This document shows positions 9,241 through 18,118 of a stretch of 64,000 bases of DNA, in pieces. Every line of letters begins with the position of its first letter. Position 1 is the first letter of the stretch. Source of the stretch: GCA-2748575 sp965222725 (GTDB taxonomy: Bacteria; Pseudomonadota; Gammaproteobacteria; Pseudomonadales; Ketobacteraceae); NCBI GenBank assembly GCA_965222725.1, contig OZ244969.1, positions 4,402,001-4,466,000 of the forward strand, in the 5' to 3' direction. The translations under genes were made by a program, and so were the position numbers. The notes beneath the pieces were generated by a model that saw nothing but the letters and a program-made list of their open reading frames with translations, had not been told where the DNA came from and searched no databases.

Positions 9241-10019
9241 TGGCTGACCTGCTCCTGCATCCAGCCCTGAATCGCCTGCAGCATGGGTTGCGGTATCAGA
9301 ATAGCGCCATCACCACTGGTGTAATTCCAGTCGCCCGGAGAATCAATAGTACGGACATCAATATCAGGTATTCCGGACCAGGCAACAGCAAGCTGAGGCG
9401 CCTGGCTCCCGGATGAAGAATTAAATATACCGACACGTGCCACTTGCGGCCTGATATCGGGCAACGACACCGTTTTCAGCGTACGGCAAAAGGCCGGAGC
9501 CATAGCGAAGCCGTTAATATGCAGGGTGCCATCGCTTTCTGTAAAGTTGGAGCCCGGGTACGCAGAAATGCTGATCTGATGTCGCAGCTCATCCAGATAA
9601 GCCGCACCGGACACGACAGAATCCCAAAGAATCAGAAAATCCAGGTCTGAAGCCCTGGCACAAGCCACGGAAGCCACCAGGCCGCCCATACGCAGCCCCA
9701 GAATGCCTGTACAGTCGATGTCCGCCAATGTTTTAAGATGCTGCACTGCATGACAGGCATCTTCGATCCACATGTCAATGTCTACTTGTGCGAGGTGCAG
9801 CGAAGAATCCCCGGTACCCCGGTAATCAAACCTCAAAACATGAAAGCCTGCACCGGCCAGCTGCGTTGCCAACTGCCGGAGTGCCCGGTGGGAGCGCATA
9901 TACTCCTGTCCAAAGGCGTTACACAATACCAGTCCCGTTTTGGTATCATTCCTTGGCTCAGGACTATGATAGACCCGGTACAAATGTTCCCCGGGCTCAC
10001 CGAAAAAGAAAGGCTCCAT
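9237..10019 (-). CDS. Exosortase-associated alpha/beta hydrolase, type 2-like
   Basis: A 260-residue protein of the alpha/beta hydrolase fold. The segment VLRFDYRGTGDSS at 61-73 is typical, but the elbow reads G-L-R-M-G-G at 108-113, placing Arg110 where the Ser nucleophile normally sits. I recall a GLRLG-type elbow from TIGR03101-like exosortase-associated hydrolase 2 proteins, so the substitution may be a family trait and not a mutation. It overlaps the upstream adenylation gene by one base (TAATG) and the downstream hydrolase by four. A non-hydrolytic or partner role to the type 1 protein is possible. Confidence 0.72.
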   Translation of the reverse strand: MEPFFFGEPGEHLYRVYHSPEPRNDTKTGLVLCNAFGQEYMRSHRALRQLATQLAGAGFHVLRFDYRGTGDSSLHLAQVDIDMWIEDACHAVQHLKTLADIDCTGILGLRMGGLVASVACARASDLDFLILWDSVVSGAAYLDELRHQISISAYPGSNFTESDGTLHINGFAMAPAFCRTLKTVSLPDIRPQVARVGIFNSSSGSQAPQLAVAWSGIPDIDVRTIDSPGDWNYTSGDGAILIPQPMLQAIQGWMQEQVSQ

Positions 10020-11908
10020 TAATGCTGTTTCCCGTTACCGTTTTGTCTGACCGGCCACCAGCGCAGCAGGCGGTAATACCAATGGTCATTCTCCACCGGT
10101 TCTTTTTCCAGTCTAGCATCAATCAGTGCGGCAATTTGCTGCAGGGTAGCCAGAGCGACATCATCCACAGATAATTCAACGCCTGTCTCCCTGTGGACCT
10201 GCTTTCGAAACTCCACCAGCAGTAATGAATGCCCCCCCAACTCAAAAAAATTGTCTTCAGGCGTGACATAACGCGCCTTGAGCAGCCTTTTCCATTCGCT
10301 GATCAGAAAGCTTTCGGTCGCCGTACGCCCTTTCGTTGCAGGAATTTCCTCAGCGTCTTCCAGATACCCAAGCAGGGCTTTACGATCAATCTTTCCGTTA
10401 GGCGTCAGGGGGAAACTCTGGATTTCGACAAAACGGTCCGGAACCATGTATTCAGGAAGCTGGCAAAGTAAATGGCGGCGCACTTCCGGCAAGGTGACCG
10501 TGGCAATGTCGTGAAACCGTAGAAACGCCACCAATCGCGCATCTGTTTCAGAAAATTCTTTCACCAGCACTACGCTTTGGGCGATGGCTGCGTGGGTATC
10601 CAGAACCGCTTCCACCTCTTCTAGCTCGATACGAAACCCCCGGACCTTGACCTGCGAATCCAGCCGGTTGAGGTATTCCAGGGTTCCGTTCCGGCGCAGA
10701 ACCACACTGTCTCCGGTGCGATATAACTTTCCGGCCGCCAATGCGGGAATTTCCGTAAAGCGTTCTTCGCTATGCTCCGGCATCCCGATATAGCCGTCAG
10801 TCACGCCGGCACCCGCAATCAGCAACTCTCCCGGCACATCCACAGGCTGCAGTTGATCGCTGTGATTTACCACCAGACACTGGGTGTTCGCGATAGGCGT
10901 ACCCACCGGAACGGGACCATCCACTCCAGCTACCTGATAACAACAGGACCATACCGTGGTTTCCGTGGGCCCGTACATATTCCAGAGTTCCGTCACCCTG
11001 CTTTGAAGTTGTACTGCCAGATCCCTGGGAAGCGCTTCCCCACCGCACAGTGCCTTGAAGCCCTTGCACGGCTGCCAGTCGCTGGCCAGGAGTATCCGCC
11101 AGGTTGCCGGCGTTGCCTGCAGTATATTAATTTCCCTTTGCTTCAGCAGACTGACCAGACAATCAGGATCGGCAGCCTCGCTGGCGGATGCGATGACCAC
11201 AGTCCCGCCGGCCAACAAGGGCGCAAACAGCTCCAGTACCGAGATATCGAATGACAGGGTTGTCAATGCAAGCAAGCGGTCACCGGGCTTGATACCTGGC
11301 GTCCGTACCATGCTTTGCAGAAAATTGGCCACTGCATGCTGAGGCACCATCACACCTTTGGGTTTGCCTGTAGAGCCGGACGTAAAAATGACGTAGGCGA
11401 GTTGATTCTCCGGACTGCCGGTTTCTGCAAACTGCCCGGCACTGGTTCCAGTCAGTGTGTCGAGATTGACTAGATCGAGATTGATAACATCGACCAAGTC
11501 CCCCGGAATAGTTGGCAGGAGTGGACCTTCGCTAATAACGAATCTTGCGCCGGAGGTGGCCATCATATAAGAAAGGCGATCCCTGGGAAAAACCGGATCA
11601 AGCGGCACATAACCCGCGCCCAGCCGGAACAGTGCCAACAGAAGCGGTATCAGACGTTCATCACGATTCAGATAAATACCCGCAAGATCGCCCTGTCGTA
11701 AGCCTCGCCCGTATAACCAGGCGCACAGGTGCGCTACATACTCACCAAGCTCCCTGTATGACAACGCACGATCGCCACTGACAACGGCGACCGCTTGCGG
11801 GGTGTCCTGGATTGATTTTTCTATCAAAGGCCAGATTGCAGCTACGGGATAATCCACCTCTGTAGCATTTAATTTTTTATAGACCTCTGCGTCCGTTTCG
11901 TTAAGCAT
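10019..11908 (-). CDS. NRPS-like adenylation-thiolation didomain protein
   Basis: A 629-residue protein with one NRPS adenylation domain and one carrier domain. A3 core is TSGSTGKPKG at 176-185, A5 is YGPTETT at 312-318, A10 is NGKIDRK at 504-510, and the phosphopantetheine site is Ser561 in LGGHSL. There is no condensation, epimerisation or thioesterase domain. The ten Stachelhaus positions, aligned by eye, read D221 I222 L225 Q264 L287 G289 M311 V319 W320 K506, which matches the glycine-type code as I remember it. It heads a tightly overlapping unit with two alpha/beta hydrolases and a heparinase, in the slot usually held by the exosortase-associated AMP ligase and acyl carrier protein. I infer activation and tethering of an amino acid for transfer to the polysaccharide or another acceptor. 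Confidence 0.85.
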   Translation of the reverse strand: MLNETDAEVYKKLNATEVDYPVAAIWPLIEKSIQDTPQAVAVVSGDRALSYRELGEYVAHLCAWLYGRGLRQGDLAGIYLNRDERLIPLLLALFRLGAGYVPLDPVFPRDRLSYMMATSGARFVISEGPLLPTIPGDLVDVINLDLVNLDTLTGTSAGQFAETGSPENQLAYVIFTSGSTGKPKGVMVPQHAVANFLQSMVRTPGIKPGDRLLALTTLSFDISVLELFAPLLAGGTVVIASASEAADPDCLVSLLKQREINILQATPATWRILLASDWQPCKGFKALCGGEALPRDLAVQLQSRVTELWNMYGPTETTVWSCCYQVAGVDGPVPVGTPIANTQCLVVNHSDQLQPVDVPGELLIAGAGVTDGYIGMPEHSEERFTEIPALAAGKLYRTGDSVVLRRNGTLEYLNRLDSQVKVRGFRIELEEVEAVLDTHAAIAQSVVLVKEFSETDARLVAFLRFHDIATVTLPEVRRHLLCQLPEYMVPDRFVEIQSFPLTPNGKIDRKALLGYLEDAEEIPATKGRTATESFLISEWKRLLKARYVTPEDNFFELGGHSLLLVEFRKQVHRETGVELSVDDVALATLQQIAALIDARLEKEPVENDHWYYRLLRWWPVRQNGNGKQH

Positions 11909-11983
11909 ATGATTGGTATTCAGCTGGCTGGTCCAGTAGCATAAAAATTATAGGATCCCTTTTGTCAGAGGTTGAAAGGCGGC

Positions 11984-12907
11984 TTGAAGCTTGATATTCA
12001 GTTTATTGTCATCGTTGCCCTGGTCGTTGTATCTGCCCTGGCGCTTTTCCTGCCGGTCTCACCCTGGCTTACCTCCCACTGGCAAAATCATTTGTGGGAC
12101 CTGGGTCACACCCTGCTCTTTTTTTCATGGTCACTCTTTGCGCTTAAAAAGCTGAATCAATCAGGTTACAGCCATACGGCGAGTGCTCTGATGAGTTTAT
12201 TGATGGCACTGGTTGTCGGCGCCCTTATTGAACTCATTCAGATGAGCCTGAGCAGAGACGCTGCTTTTTATGATCTTGTTCTTGATCTGGCAGGCACTGT
12301 TATTGCCATTACTATCTGGCATGCCTGTCTCAAGTATAGACGCAAACCATCCGTCAGTTACTTCCTTTGGGTCCTTTCTTTGGTTGTACTAGTTTGGGTA
12401 TGCCAGCCGCTGGCAACCTCGCTGTATGACGGTTTTCTTGCCCGTAAATCGTTCCCGATTCTGATTTCGGGGCAATCCAGTCTTGAGCTTGACCGGCTTT
12501 ATGGAAAACCCCTGCGACACTATAGCAAAGCAATGTCCGGTATCGGCATCACCTTCACCACTGACAGGTATTCACTGGTTTATTTGTCTGAGTTCCCGCG
12601 GGACTGGTCAGGGTATCAGTCTCTGCATCTGACGCTGTATCAGCCGGACACAGAGCCACTGCCGGTGATCCTTTCCATCGAAGACGCAGCCCATCGCACC
12701 AGAGGTACCCGTTATCATGACCGATACAACCTTGAGTTGCTGCTCCCACAGGGATCCGCACAATTGAACATTCCTTTGAGTGACATTCAGAACGCGGCAA
12801 GGAATCGGCGTATGGATATCAGCCAGATCAGCCGGATCAATCTGTACACCATGGACTCGCCCCGCAAACGCACCCTTTACCTGACTGAAATGTACCTGAC
12901 ACCCTGA
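11984..12907 (+). CDS. VanZ-like membrane protein with C-terminal extension
   Basis: The N-terminal half has about four hydrophobic segments with VanZ-like spacing (residues 4-25, 32-47, 62-80 and 90-105 of the 307-residue form), including GALIELIQ. A further segment at about 118-136 leads into a C-terminal soluble half of about 165 residues rich in beta-strand-like sequence, possibly a carbohydrate-binding-like domain; I do not recognise it firmly. The start is uncertain: no ATG is present. TTG at 11984 follows AAAGGCGG by a few bases, while an earlier TTG at 11972 has its purine box directly against it. VanZ-like proteins are frequent in exosortase loci. It is divergent from the adenylation gene, with a hairpin across the stop codon. 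Confidence 0.72.
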   Translation: MKLDIQFIVIVALVVVSALALFLPVSPWLTSHWQNHLWDLGHTLLFFSWSLFALKKLNQSGYSHTASALMSLLMALVVGALIELIQMSLSRDAAFYDLVLDLAGTVIAITIWHACLKYRRKPSVSYFLWVLSLVVLVWVCQPLATSLYDGFLARKSFPILISGQSSLELDRLYGKPLRHYSKAMSGIGITFTTDRYSLVYLSEFPRDWSGYQSLHLTLYQPDTEPLPVILSIEDAAHRTRGTRYHDRYNLELLLPQGSAQLNIPLSDIQNAARNRRMDISQISRINLYTMDSPRKRTLYLTEMYLTP

Positions 12908-12921
12908 CAAGTATCAGGGTG
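12900..12921 (+). repeat. Perfect 8-bp hairpin across the VanZ-like stop codon
   Basis: CACCCTGA and TCAGGGTG pair with a six-base loop and include the stop codon. It lies between convergent genes (VanZ-like and sugar transferase). No T-run follows on either strand, so it may protect the 3' end or act as a weak terminator for both. Confidence 0.55.
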
Positions 12922-12984
12922 CAAGGGGCTGTTTCATCTGGAAGTGGCATGAGAAATGGCTTCAATCGCCGGATGGATGTAACG

Positions 12985-14406
12985 TCAGACTGCGCCGTCG
13001 CCTTTCAGAATAACCGGTATGGTTTTGAACAGGATCTTGAAATCCAGCCCCAGCGACCAGTTATCAATATAAGCAAGATCCAGTTCAAGCCATTTTTCGA
13101 ATGGCAGATTGCTGCGACCTGAAATCTGCCACAGGCAAGTCAGCCCGGGGCGAACACTGAACCTTTTACGCTGAATGCCGCGATCAAACAGCTCAACATC
13201 ACGGATAGACATGGGGCGTGGCCCAACGATCGTCATATGCCCCAGGAGCACGTTAATCAACTGGGGAAGCTCATCCAGGCTGGTTTTTCGCATAAAAGCA
13301 CCCACCCGCGTCACCCTGGGATCCTTGGCGATTTTGAAAATCGGACCCTCGGCTTCATTAAGGTGCTCGATATCTTTCAGTTTTGCTTCGGCGTCCACCA
13401 CCATTGACCGGAACTTCAGCATGGGGAACAAGCGTTTCCGCAAGCCGACCCGCTGCTGCACGAAGAATATTGGCCCTGGAGAGTCCAGCCGAACGGCCAG
13501 TGAAAGAATAAGAAACAAAGGGATCAGAATCGGCAGCGACAATGTCACGGCGAAAATATCGAAAAGGCGCTTAACGATCAAAGACAGCTCATGCTGCGCC
13601 ACCGGCTCAAAACTGAGAAGCGGTATACCGCCCACAATGGACAGACGCATGCGGGCAACCTGAAAATCAAACATATCGGACATCAGACGGATATTAACTG
13701 CCTCTTCTTCACAGGCCGCAAATATCTTTCCGATCTTGCTGATCTTGGAGCGAGGGACCGCAACGATCACCTCATCCACCACATTCTGCTTTAGAACAGT
13801 GTGGATGGAATCAATGGTTCCCAGAACCCTGGCACCATCAATTTCCTGCCCTACCCGTTCTTTATCGGGATCGAGATAACCAATAACCTCCACGCCCCAC
13901 TCGGAATACTTGTCGAGCAACTCACAGATACGCAGAGCGCGGGTGCCGGTACCTACCACCAGAACCTTGTCCTTGAGGTTTTCGCTGCCAGAACGGGAGA
14001 AATACCACCACACCATGAAGGAGCGCACCACCATGGTCGCCACCAGGGTCAACACATAGAAAAAGACCACATTCTTGCGGTTCAGCTCATCGTCCTGAGA
14101 GAAGAAAAAAAGCAAAGAGAGAAATACGCCCAGGGATACGGCCAACGCACTGGCACTCATAAAACCGTGGGGCAGAAAACGTATTTTCAAACGGCGGTAA
14201 GCACCGGCATAAGCCATACCGGCCACATACAAACCACCCAGCAGCGCCATCAGGATGCCAATGGAAAAGTAGGAAGCCCGGGTACCCGAAGACTCCACCA
14301 TCTCATTCAGGTTCAGCGTAAGCAGACCACCCCAGATTACCAGAACAAAATCCAGCAATGAGAGGGTCCATACCATGTGAGAATATCTCTGGCTGGCGAC
14401 ATTCAT
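12985..14406 (-). CDS. Exopolysaccharide polyprenyl glycosylphosphotransferase
   Basis: A 473-residue initiating sugar transferase. The N-terminal region has four to five membrane segments, a central CoA-binding-like Rossmann part (VLVVGTGTRALRICELL) and a further membrane hairpin (LPILIPLFLILSLAV). The C-terminal bacterial sugar transferase domain contains SPGPIFFVQQRVG, LKFRSMVVDAE and the SLDELPQLINVL and GLTCLWQISGRS blocks. It transfers a sugar-1-phosphate onto undecaprenyl phosphate, the first step of repeat-unit assembly. It is the last gene of the exosortase unit, 132 bp after the exosortase gene. The pattern fits the TIGR03013/TIGR03025 groups that accompany PEP-CTERM systems. Confidence 0.92.
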   Translation of the reverse strand: MNVASQRYSHMVWTLSLLDFVLVIWGGLLTLNLNEMVESSGTRASYFSIGILMALLGGLYVAGMAYAGAYRRLKIRFLPHGFMSASALAVSLGVFLSLLFFFSQDDELNRKNVVFFYVLTLVATMVVRSFMVWWYFSRSGSENLKDKVLVVGTGTRALRICELLDKYSEWGVEVIGYLDPDKERVGQEIDGARVLGTIDSIHTVLKQNVVDEVIVAVPRSKISKIGKIFAACEEEAVNIRLMSDMFDFQVARMRLSIVGGIPLLSFEPVAQHELSLIVKRLFDIFAVTLSLPILIPLFLILSLAVRLDSPGPIFFVQQRVGLRKRLFPMLKFRSMVVDAEAKLKDIEHLNEAEGPIFKIAKDPRVTRVGAFMRKTSLDELPQLINVLLGHMTIVGPRPMSIRDVELFDRGIQRKRFSVRPGLTCLWQISGRSNLPFEKWLELDLAYIDNWSLGLDFKILFKTIPVILKGDGAV

Positions 14407-14538
14407 AAAAAAACGTTCTTCCTCTTTATAGTTTTAAACCGCGCCTGGCGGTCAGAGGGTCGCGATTATAACAAGAATTCATAATGCTTAACCCTGATAT
14501 TCAATCTGATTGCGTCTCACTTTGTAATAGGAGGTTAA

Positions 14539-16017
14539 TTACTGTAACGCTTGCAATAATAGCTCAGAACTCAGGCGGTCCATCAAATCCCGCAATTTAA
14601 GTTCAACATTGCCTGTGTCTTCGTGCAGCAGCAGGTCCTGCTTGATTGCCACCACCAACAGATTGGGCCTGCTTGAGAAATAGGCGGACAGCATCGCTTT
14701 CCTGACCCCTGACACAGATGGCAGCCGTTTTCCGTTAACAACAAAGCTGTACACGATCACACGCTGCCGATTGCCACCCCGCACCACAACGGATGCGATG
14801 CCATTGGCCGATTTCTTGTCAAGCACCGTCCACTCCTCGGTATCAAACAGCGAGGTATGAGCACCAATAGTGTCAGAAGAAGCCTGAAAGGACAGGTTTT
14901 CATTCAGATAAAGATCCACATTACCTGAATCCAGACTTAAGAAGCGTTCCGAGCCCACTTCAGGCAATGGCGGCCGCCAGGCATCCCGGGACTCCTTGAC
15001 ACTGAATTCTGAATCCAGCACCTGCTCAACCGCAGGCATCAGCGGTTTACCATCAATTCCCGACAGGACTGTATGGGTCACGGGCAATATTGCCATGCAG
15101 ATAAACATCAGAAGAATCACTGAATAGCCCTGATTACCCGAGGTAGTGCCCGTAAACTCATAGTCCTGAACGGTCATTTCCGGCTGTGCGGACAGTTTTC
15201 TCACATAAAACCAGAGGAATGGGCAATAGACCACGGCAAATAACACCCAGCCAAAAGCGCGATGATCTTCAACAAGCTCACTCTCCATGTTGGTGTAGTT
15301 ACCCACCAGCACAATGGTGATAACCCGAATCCAGTTGGCAAGAATGGCAATGGCAGTTGAAAGCAGCAACAAGCGTAACAGCGCCTTGAATTTAAGGCTT
15401 TGCCAGGCAGCGAAGATAAATACCAGTGAAGTGCCGGTAAGCACAAAGGATAGACCGGCGCAGGCTCTTTCAACGTGAAACCTGCCTCCGGGCAGAGTCA
15501 GCATGTAATTATCCAGTAAAACCGGTACGCCCAGTTGCTGAATAAACTGGTAACTCACATGGGTGGTCAGTGTGCGCAGTGGCTCCTGCAATATCTGCCA
15601 CAACGGCATGGCAAGCGCCATGGCAACCAGCATATAGCGGAGATTCAACAGCATACTCCAGCCCCACAAGCACCAGATGGCACCAAAGACCAGGCCATAC
15701 AGGGCAAGGAACTGCAAAGTCAGAATGCTGGTAATACTGGCTACCCACCAGATAAGCGCAGAGCCAACCACCACGAGCAAACCGGGGATTCTGTGCACCG
15801 GTGTCTGCGTTGCCACGGTAGCGGATTTGCGATAAAGATGAAAAAGGAACATGGCAGCCACCAGCCAGCCATGGGAATAGAGGCTGGAACCCCACTCCAC
15901 CAGCAGGCTGTCGATACTGGGGTAGTACAGTCCGATCACAACAACCAGCGCAATCACAAAGACATTGAATGCCGGTAGTTTCAGTTTGTCTGCGCTCGCA
16001 TCTACTGCTGTGCTCAT
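14539..16017 (-). CDS. Exosortase fused to EpsI domain (XrtA-type)
   Basis: A 492-residue inner membrane protein. The N-terminal two thirds have about eight hydrophobic helices and the exosortase catalytic residues: Cys186 in VERACAGLSF, Arg231 in ANWIRV and His252 in EDHRAFGW. The C-terminal part, roughly residues 330-492, is a periplasmic EpsI-like domain beginning near the WRPPLP segment. Exosortases cleave PEP-CTERM sorting signals and are coupled to exopolysaccharide export. The fusion with EpsI is a known arrangement. I found no PEP-CTERM substrate in this window. It is 30 bp downstream of the outer membrane protein gene and upstream of the initiating sugar transferase. Confidence 0.93.
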   Translation of the reverse strand: MSTAVDASADKLKLPAFNVFVIALVVVIGLYYPSIDSLLVEWGSSLYSHGWLVAAMFLFHLYRKSATVATQTPVHRIPGLLVVVGSALIWWVASITSILTLQFLALYGLVFGAIWCLWGWSMLLNLRYMLVAMALAMPLWQILQEPLRTLTTHVSYQFIQQLGVPVLLDNYMLTLPGGRFHVERACAGLSFVLTGTSLVFIFAAWQSLKFKALLRLLLLSTAIAILANWIRVITIVLVGNYTNMESELVEDHRAFGWVLFAVVYCPFLWFYVRKLSAQPEMTVQDYEFTGTTSGNQGYSVILLMFICMAILPVTHTVLSGIDGKPLMPAVEQVLDSEFSVKESRDAWRPPLPEVGSERFLSLDSGNVDLYLNENLSFQASSDTIGAHTSLFDTEEWTVLDKKSANGIASVVVRGGNRQRVIVYSFVVNGKRLPSVSGVRKAMLSAYFSSRPNLLVVAIKQDLLLHEDTGNVELKLRDLMDRLSSELLLQALQ

Positions 16018-16047
16018 AGAAATTGTCTTCTGCCTACCGCTATTGAA

Positions 16048-17337
16048 TTAATACTGACTACCGAACAGATAGGTGAACGAAATGGCGGCAGAAAGCTCGT
16101 CATATTCATTTTCTTCCAGATTGCTGGAGTTTTCTTCATGAGCCACCCGGAAAACCACTTCGGCTCTTGGGCTCGGCAGGTAAGCCAGCCCAGTGGCCAC
16201 GCGCAGGTTGTCATCTTCGCGGCTTTCCCCTTCCTCGAATTCAATGCGGGTTGCCTCCAGTGTCAGAAACGGCTCCAGCTCGCCAGACAGCTCAAAGCGA
16301 AAATCCGCCAGCAACTGGTAGGATGTCTGATCAGTAGTCACGTCATCCTTGCCCTTGTCCCGCCCATAGGTGGCCCGGTAGCTGCTATCCAGCCGGCCAT
16401 CAAAGGTAGGCCGCGATAACGACAGACCCACTTCAGTCCGCTCGATGATACCGATCTCCCCCACATTGGGCTCGGTAATCGCACCCACGCCGGTAGAAAC
16501 ATCAATCTCACCATCGCCGAACACGGTATCGGTCAGCTGACGGCTTACGTCCAGGGAATAGTTACTGACGCCCTGTGTACGGGTTAACTCGATCTGCACA
16601 AAAGCGCCGTCCAGACTGTCGCCTTCTTCCGGCTCAACCTGATTTCCCCCGAGAGAAACCAGATAATCAAACAGATTATTTTCCCCACTGAGGGAAACAG
16701 ACAGCGAATGGCGATCGTAGTCCAGGTCTTCCCTTTCCACGAAAGCCACCTGCTCAGTCCGGGCGTTCAAACCGAGGTTGCTGGTCCGGGTCATGAGCCG
16801 GGTCCAGTCCGCAGAAGCAGAGGTTCGCTCACTGTTGTTCTGGCGGTTTTCCTCCAGGTCCACTTCCGAATAACCGGCAGACAGGGTGACCGTGTCACGC
16901 CCGGAAGGGTACAAAAACAAACGGGGGCCCGTGGACAGGATGGAGCGCTCTTCCCTGTTATCCGGTGTGTCGCGCAATCGGGAATCGATTTTTGAATTTT
17001 CCTGCGAATGACTCACATACCAGCTCAGGCGGCGAGCGAGCAACATCGCATTGAGTGACAGGGACCCTTCCACCGTTGTGGTTTCATCGAAAGAGTCCTT
17101 ACGATAGTAGTCACGACGAAAGTCGTAATCGGCAACCGCAGTATATCGGGAATGAGTGGCCTCAAAGCCGAGCGACAACCCCAGATCCGCACGGGTGTCT
17201 GAGCGTTCATCCGTACTATCCAGGCCAATGTTATTACTGTGTTCTGTTGACAGCAGGGTACTGGCCTGCCATTGAAAATCCGCACTTGCCGGAACGGAAT
17301 ATATAACCGCGCAAAAAATCGGTACGACCCGTCGCAT
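16048..17337 (-). CDS. Outer membrane beta-barrel protein of exosortase system (TIGR03016-like)
   Basis: A 429-residue secreted protein with an N-terminal signal peptide (MRRVVPIFCAVIYSVPASA, cleavage near ADFQW) and a series of alternating amphipathic strands ending in an aromatic C-terminus (LFGSQY), the usual signal for outer membrane barrel assembly. It matches the pattern of the uncharacterised PEP-CTERM-associated barrel family, which probably forms the outer membrane exit for the polymer. The start chosen is ATG at 17337, preceded by AAGGA seven bases away; a TTG one codon earlier is less likely. It lies 30 bp upstream of the exosortase gene and 37 bp after the kinase-like gene. Confidence 0.8.
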   Translation of the reverse strand: MRRVVPIFCAVIYSVPASADFQWQASTLLSTEHSNNIGLDSTDERSDTRADLGLSLGFEATHSRYTAVADYDFRRDYYRKDSFDETTTVEGSLSLNAMLLARRLSWYVSHSQENSKIDSRLRDTPDNREERSILSTGPRLFLYPSGRDTVTLSAGYSEVDLEENRQNNSERTSASADWTRLMTRTSNLGLNARTEQVAFVEREDLDYDRHSLSVSLSGENNLFDYLVSLGGNQVEPEEGDSLDGAFVQIELTRTQGVSNYSLDVSRQLTDTVFGDGEIDVSTGVGAITEPNVGEIGIIERTEVGLSLSRPTFDGRLDSSYRATYGRDKGKDDVTTDQTSYQLLADFRFELSGELEPFLTLEATRIEFEEGESREDDNLRVATGLAYLPSPRAEVVFRVAHEENSSNLEENEYDELSAAISFTYLFGSQY

Positions 17338-17377
17338 CAAAATATCCTTTTCCTGAGAACATCCTCTCGACTGAGAG

Positions 17378-18118
17378 TTAATTATTGAATATCAGTCCGG
17401 AAACTTTTTCTTTACCCACCGCATCAATGCCAGACTGAATCTGAGGGATGGTGACCTTTCCGTATGGCGCAACCAGAATGGCATAATCACTCAACTCGGC
17501 AACGATACGCCCCTCTGCCGACAACCCCACCGGCGGTGAATCTATAAAAATAAAGCGATCCGGATAACGCTCTTTAACCGCCGCAATAAAATTGGACATC
17601 CGCTCCGATGAAAAATACTCGGCCCCGGCCTCCCGGAAAGAGCCTGCGGGAACGACCCGTAACCGCTGGATGCCCGAAGCATAAATAATATCGTCCACAC
17701 TCAGCGTGGGATCTTCCAGGTAATCTGTCAGGCCATATTCCGGGGAAATATTGAAAACTTTATCCAGTGTGGGCTCGTACAGATTACAATCGATAAGCAG
17801 AGATGTCTTGGACTGATCAAGCGCAAAGGCCGCGGCAAGGTTGACCCCCACAAAAGTGGCACCACCGCCATGAACAACCGAACTCACCATGGCCACAAAG
17901 TTCTTTTTGTGTGAACTCTGAATCATCTTGGTACGGATTTCACGAAAGGTATTCAGGAACGCTTTGTTCTGAGTGCCGGGATTGATGATTTTCTTCTCTT
18001 CCAGTTCCTGACTGGACAGAAGGTCCACCTCCGCCATCTGACGAATCTGCTGGATGCTGCGGGGCTGCAGGGAATCAATCTTTTGCGCGCCTTTTTTAAC
18101 TTCAAATCGAGCTGGCAT
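17378..18118 (-). CDS. BY-kinase-like ATPase (CpsD/CapB family), degenerate
   Basis: A 246-residue protein with the BY-kinase fold, located where exosortase loci carry their tyrosine autokinase. The Walker A region reads HGGGATF at residues 83-89, so the essential Lys is replaced by Ala87. The Walker A' motif reads LLIDCNLYEP, keeping Asp110 but with Asn112 in the second Asp position. Walker B FIDSPP at 191-196 is intact. There is no C-terminal tyrosine cluster; the protein ends GLIFNN. I infer that it can no longer act as a normal kinase and may have a scaffolding role with the Wzz-like protein. Its start overlaps the Wzz stop by one base. Confidence 0.82.
   Translation of the reverse strand: MPARFEVKKGAQKIDSLQPRSIQQIRQMAEVDLLSSQELEEKKIINPGTQNKAFLNTFREIRTKMIQSSHKKNFVAMVSSVVHGGGATFVGVNLAAAFALDQSKTSLLIDCNLYEPTLDKVFNISPEYGLTDYLEDPTLSVDDIIYASGIQRLRVVPAGSFREAGAEYFSSERMSNFIAAVKERYPDRFIFIDSPPVGLSAEGRIVAELSDYAILVAPYGKVTIPQIQSGIDAVGKEKVSGLIFNN

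Noticed and set aside
12900..12921. Hairpin as intrinsic terminator
   Set aside because: The stem is strong but neither strand has a T-run after it; it is reported only as a repeat.
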